64,000 nt of DNA. Source: Saururus chinensis. Its lineage: Eukaryota; Streptophyta; Magnoliopsida; Piperales; Saururaceae. The stretch's first letter is position 1. Every line of letters starts with the position of its first letter. Shown piece after piece: positions 59,171-64,000 of this stretch. The DNA lies in the NCBI GenBank assembly GCA_035235625.1, contig CP141141.1, positions 7,802,968 to 7,866,967 on the forward strand, read 5' to 3'. Under the pieces are notes generated by a model. It made no database searches, was not told where the DNA came from, and saw nothing but the letters and a program-made list of their open reading frames with translations. Made by a program: the position numbers and the translations under genes.

Positions 59171-62014
59171 ATGGCAAACGGGGCGCTGGATCCGGGCGAC
59201 TTCGTGCTCCGGTCGGGCCCCCGCTCCGGCCTGAAGCGCGAGTTTGCTTTCGCCCTCAAATCGCAGTCCCAGTTCCCGGACTCTGTCGGCCGGACCCGGT
59301 CCGGGAAGAAGCGTAAGGAGACTCCTCTGTCGCCGAGGCGACACCCCCCGGCCGCGGGCGGGAGGGTTGCCGGAGTTGAGTGCCCGATTCTTGTTGATGA
59401 CTGTGAAGCCGATGCCGGTCCGGTGGATGCTACTCCCAAGGCTTCTGTGGCGGTGAGACTTGTAGCTACTGGTGCGGAGGCTGATCCGGGCTCTGATGTG
59501 TTGGTGTCGGAGAAAGGGCGGGTGGCCATGCAGGAGGGTGCTGTGAATTCTCTATTAGAAGTGGGCAGTGGTGGTGCTATGGAGGTGGATTGCCAAACGG
59601 GGCATTCTCTCTCTGCAGGGATAGAACGTACACATGCGGCAGAGTTTGACGTTGCTGTGGCGACGGATCCACTGGTGGAGGAGGCCAGCGGTGTAAAGTC
59701 GGATCAGGTAGTGATGGAGAACGTTTCTTCCCGGGAGGAAAAAGTGGCTTCGGGGCTGGAGATTTCTAGTTTGGGTAATGCCCCTGTTGCCGCAAAACTG
59801 GATATGAAGGCTAAGGGGGTGGTGGAAAGTTCATCTGACAATAAGTGCGAGAAAACCACGATGGCTGTGAATAACAGTGCTGTTTATGCAGAATTGGAAT
59901 GCGTAAATCAGTCTATTGATGTTGCATTGAAGAAAAAACGTATCAATGGTACTACAGCAGAAAAAACACTGTCGACCAGCCCTGTTCCATTGAGGAGGTT
60001 TACGCGATCCATGCTAAGACGACAGCTCAAGGTAATGGAGACTGCAACCCTGGTGCAGACTAATGTGGCGGAGAACGGGGTATTGGTGGGAGATGGTGCC
60101 AATGTGGAACGTGGGTCGGAAATAGATAATGTGGGACAAGAGGAGGAGAAAACAGTGGCTGTGGAGGGTCTAATTTCTTTGCCTGAAATCTGTGTTGGAG
60201 GCAAGAGGCAGGGCAGAGAAATGGTGGACATTTTGTATGCAATGGAGGTAGATAGGAGGGCGGAGAGTCTGGGAAAACTCTCAGGTGAGTCGGTTGAGAT
60301 GATTGAAGAGCTTGAAGAAGCAAAAACAGATCAATCAGTGGTTACCGAGGAAAATGGTGCAGTGCAGGAAGCAGTTCAAAGTGTGGTGCTCGAGGCTGCC
60401 CTGCCAGAGAGTATAATGCCAGAATTTGTATCCAGTGGCTCTGATAGAATTGAAATGGTATCTCAGTCTTTGGATATTGCGGATGAGATGTCTGTACAAG
60501 CTTCTCAAGGGGTAGGTGAGAACACTGATACAATCGTAGTGGCCCAAGTTCTTCCAGAGATCCCAGTGGCGATAGAAAACAATATTGCTTCTTTGAAGAT
60601 ACAAAGTGTGGACGAATATCCTGTTGCCACAGTGAAAACAGAATGTACCAATGACATCTCCATGGAGGTTCCATCACCTGTTTCTTCTGTCCGTTTGAGG
60701 AGGTTTACTCGGTCTACATTGAAAGAAAAGCTGAAGATGATTGAGGAATCAAGTCCAGAGTGTGCTGACGTGCTTACAAACAAGGAAGTGGTGGAAAATG
60801 GCGACTCAAAGGTTAAGAAGGAGACTGTTGATGTGATGGCAGAGGTAGATGTTAGTCAATTGAGTAAGGCTAGCCAATTAAGTTGGTCTGCGCTGATGAA
60901 AAAGCTTGAACTTAAGATGTCAAAGAAGATAGCTATAGACAAGTGCCCGTCAAATGCAAGAGAATTGCTGTCAACTGGTTTGCTTGAGGGACTTCCGGTT
61001 AGATATCTTTTTAACAGTGAGAGGGTAGGTTTAACATTTCCACCATTTCTTTGTATGAATGCTTTGGTCTCTGATATACTTACTCAATTGTTGAGGTTGG
61101 CTATTTGTTGTTGATTTAGAAACAAGGCCTTTGTGGGACAATACAAGATCAGGGAATCTTGTGCACATGCAATTTTTGCAAAGGAACTAAGGTGAATACC
61201 ATTTTTCCATTTTTAATGGATATAATATTTCTATTTTATAATTTGTGCAAATTGTGTTGCAATATTATTGAACCAGAATGATTATTAAGCTATTTTCTTC
61301 TCGGCAAATGTTCTAGGTGATAACTCCATGTCAGTTTGAAAGACATGCTGGGAGCTTAAAAAAAAGATCAGTGGACAATATTTTTTTGGACAATGGGAGA
61401 ACAATCCGGGATGTAATAAAGGCATGTAGTGGTACACCTATTGACATGTTAGAGGCAACAATTCGAAATGCGATTTCTTGTTCATCTGTTGAACAAACTA
61501 TGCTGCTTAATTGCAAAGGTGAGGATATGGTTCTGCATATTTGATTAGTTTCAATGACATCAACACTGACATCAACAACTACACTACTGATGCTGTTACT
61601 GCTACTACTACTATAGATTATTTTTTCTTTCTTTTTGGGAGTTGGAAGGAAGTTGGATCATGCATTTAGAGAGTAGTGTCTTAGTTTATTTAAAACATAA
61701 ACTTCTAATTCCATTGCAGGTTACTTGTGCGTGTTTTTTCTGTATGCATTGAGTTTACAATGTTGTTTATAATTTATTTGTCTTGTAATTTACCTCTGGC
61801 TGCTATATGAAGTTAATTTTTTGCATCTTAAACTGACATCTGTGTAAAATCCAGTTTATAGATTATATTACTTGTTGATTGAGATCACTATATTTTCTTG
61901 GTCAGAATCCTTAATTTCATCAGAGAGTGGACCATCTGTGTCTGTTACATCTGCAAGGCTTGAATCAAAGCAATATGAAGCAATCCCTGCTCGTGTGATT
62001 TGCAATAGCACTAG
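59171..62014 (+). CDS. IDM1-like TDBD/PHD-family protein, 5' exons
   Basis: Exons: 59171-61024 (618 codons), 61120-61191, 61317-61518 and 61906-62014, all with GT...AG introns and matching phases (0, 0, 1). About 745 residues are present. The N-terminus MANGALDPGDFVLRSG leads into a low-complexity acidic region with two LRRFTRS..L...LK motifs (near residues 273 and 507). The TDBD segment spans exons 1-3: ELLSTGLLEGLPVRYLF, then GTIQDQGILCTCNFCKGTK, then VITPCQFERHAGS. Plant proteins of this type (IDM1/ROS4-like) go on to PHD fingers and a GNAT acetyltransferase and act on chromatin. Those parts are not in this window, so the 3' end is missing and the catalytic role is inferred from the family. 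Confidence 0.85.
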
Positions 62015-64000
62015 GTGCATCCCTAACCTTTTTCTCTATTTTAGAACAACTCAAAACATTAATATGAAAGCATTTAGGAGTAACAAAAAGAGAAGTTTTA
62101 TTTAGACATTTTGTAGAATGTTTGGAGGAGAATGATGATATGTGCACTGGTATTTTTTTTCAATCAAGTGTTAGTCAATTGCAAGGTACCTTTCTAGTGA
62201 CAATTAACATGCTTCTATTGTGGCACTTCTATTTCCAGGGCAGAGAGTTGATAATTTAGAAAATTTATCAAGTTCAACATATTTACATGAGTTCCATCAC
62301 TTTTACTGAATGGATGCCTGTTTGCCATTTAGTGAAGGGAAATCTTTTCACTTCCTTTTAATTGATATCTGTCTTGGAAATAGCATAATCATTAATCCCG
62401 TGATATAAGGTGCTACTCCCTCTAAAAGTTTGAAATTTAAAGAGAGTTTGTTTGAAACTTAAGGAGACCCCGCAATGTCTTTCAAAAAAAAAAGAGAGCT
62501 CACAATTCTGATGGACCACAACCATTTGGTTTGTTGTCTGGATGATGGGTCATGTCTCTGGGTGCTGGGGGGGATTTCCATATTTGGCAGTCATTGGGAA
62601 CTGGAGTGTGAAAAGGGCCCACAAACTAGAGTTTTCACAACGATCCATGGGATAGAGGCAGTTGAGAAGGTTCTTTGTATTTGCATTGCCTCAATCATAA
62701 TAGGGGAAGAGCTTTGAAATGTGAATCACGGGCTCATGTGATGTGAAATTGGACAGTTCTTGTGTTATATAATCTTGCAGAAAACTGGACAGTTGTATTG
62801 GATCAAGGGAGTATATAATAGTGCGTATGACAAACCTTTGGGAGGGGGGGTGGGTGTTTGGGTTGGGTTTAAAAGAAAATTAAACATTATTATGTGTGAT
62901 TGTTTACACTTCTATTATTTTCTCAGTCTGTGTAAACGTTTTTCCCTTTGGGTTGACTTTATTTTCTTACATATGGCTTTAATCATATATTCAGATTGAA
63001 TATATAAAAAATCTCTAGTGGCTTCTGTTACTTGATCAACCTCCATTGCTTTAGAAAATCGTATTTTCATATTCGAAACTGATTGGAAGAGTAGTCATTG
63101 AATCAAGAGAAGCCAAGTGATCTGATTCTAATGCATCAGTTTTTATTTTGTGGATTGAAATATTTTGATGGTTTTTAATAATTAATGTTATGAGCGGATA
63201 ATTTCCTTAATGCCCATTTTGAATCAGTGACATAACTTTTGCTCTTCCTCCTATTCTTATAATAAGTCCGTTTGACATTCAGCAGAGGACATGACTTTTG
63301 CTTCACCTTCCCATTCTGATAATAAGTAACTTTTACATTTAAGTATCACATTGATTGAGCTTTTTCATTATCTATTTACAACAACACCAATCTTTAGTTC
63401 TGCTTCTGGTATCCTACCCATACTGATACCATCATTAATGGCGTGTTCTCTACACTAATGTAAAGCAATGAATTAGATAAGGCATAAGAAGGCTAAATGT
63501 GTTAGATCCGAGGAGAAGAGGTGCAGATGACTACCACTCTGCCAAGTTTGGCCAATTATTGTCTATTAAAATAACCATTGAACATGCGTGGACTGGACTT
63601 AAAAAATGGCAGTCAGTATTGGCCTGAGACAGCTTATGTAGAATTCAGATCATTTTCACCTATGCATGAAGTGTCTTCTTTATAAGAGAATGGATGTTTC
63701 CTTCGAATGTGCGAAAGAGTGCTGTTTCTGTGACAAAAAGATACTTCGGCATCTGTAATGTTATATTTGTTGGCACCTTTTTTACAGAATTGGGACTGTG
63801 TTATTCCAAAAACATTTTGGTGATGGGTTTAGGAAATGAAGCGCATACCTTGCGATGCCTATGAACGTGTTTATGATTCAGTTTTCTGTGGACACGTGCT
63901 GAGGCACACAGATCTTTCATGTAGAACTTTGTGTATGTAAGACATTAGCGTGTTAAGATTGAAGCTGCTCCTCCCCTAACAGCTTAACCTTTTAGGGAAT
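62015..64000 (+). other. Probable long intron of the IDM1-like gene
   Basis: It follows a GTGCAT donor at 62015. I found no further TDBD, PHD or acetyltransferase exon up to the window end. Short frames such as 62475-62717 have no recognisable domain. Confidence 0.5.

Noticed and set aside
62475-62717. 80-codon frame as an extra exon of the IDM1-like gene
   Set aside because: No similarity to TDBD, PHD or acetyltransferase sequence and no suitable splice pair in phase was evident.

Overview
This window is nuclear DNA of a flowering plant. Two ordinary plant genes sit in a long stretch of nested transposable elements. The species cannot be named from the sequence. The plant assignment rests on a two-exon elongation factor 1-alpha gene with a leader intron and telo box, an IDM1-type TDBD/PHD-family gene, plant Ty1/copia, CACTA and MULE remains, and a plant mobile domain.

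Layout. Positions 1-9.9 kb hold a foldback element, a CACTA end, a MITE candidate and a 3.3 kb solo-LTR-like element (3542-6853) inside an older repeat. A Pack-MULE lies at 9949-12809 and carries rearranged pieces of a CCCH zinc-finger/ankyrin gene and of an EXO70 gene. From 13 to 27 kb one old LTR-like element (starting at 14606) is split by two large related elements in opposite orientation (15064-19764 and 21632-26106). From 27 to 30.7 kb there is a decayed copia element on the minus strand. From 30.7 to about 37.3 kb there is a decayed MULE that once encoded a transposase and a separate plant-mobile-domain protein, itself interrupted by a 2 kb LTR-like element. From 37.4 to 42.1 kb there is a tandem duplication split by an LTR-like element, a small MULE, and a second tandem duplication that preserves the empty sites of two insertions.

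The EF1A gene lies at 42315-44648 on the minus strand, with a probable leader intron and promoter up to about 45150. Positions 47331-53937 hold another large LTR-like element containing a nested one. Positions 54-56.3 kb hold repeat fragments and a long inverted repeat. The first four exons of an IDM1-like gene lie at 59171-62014 on the plus strand; the gene runs past the window end or has a very long fourth intron.

Most LTR-like insertions were bounded here by TG...CA ends and 5-bp target duplications, and the MULEs by 9-bp duplications. The main lead is a MULE family with three members within 31 kb that share ends and subterminal TTTCGTC/GACGAAA hairpins: one with coding remains, one Pack-MULE carrying a scrambled two-gene chimera, and one short copy with a possible captured fragment.
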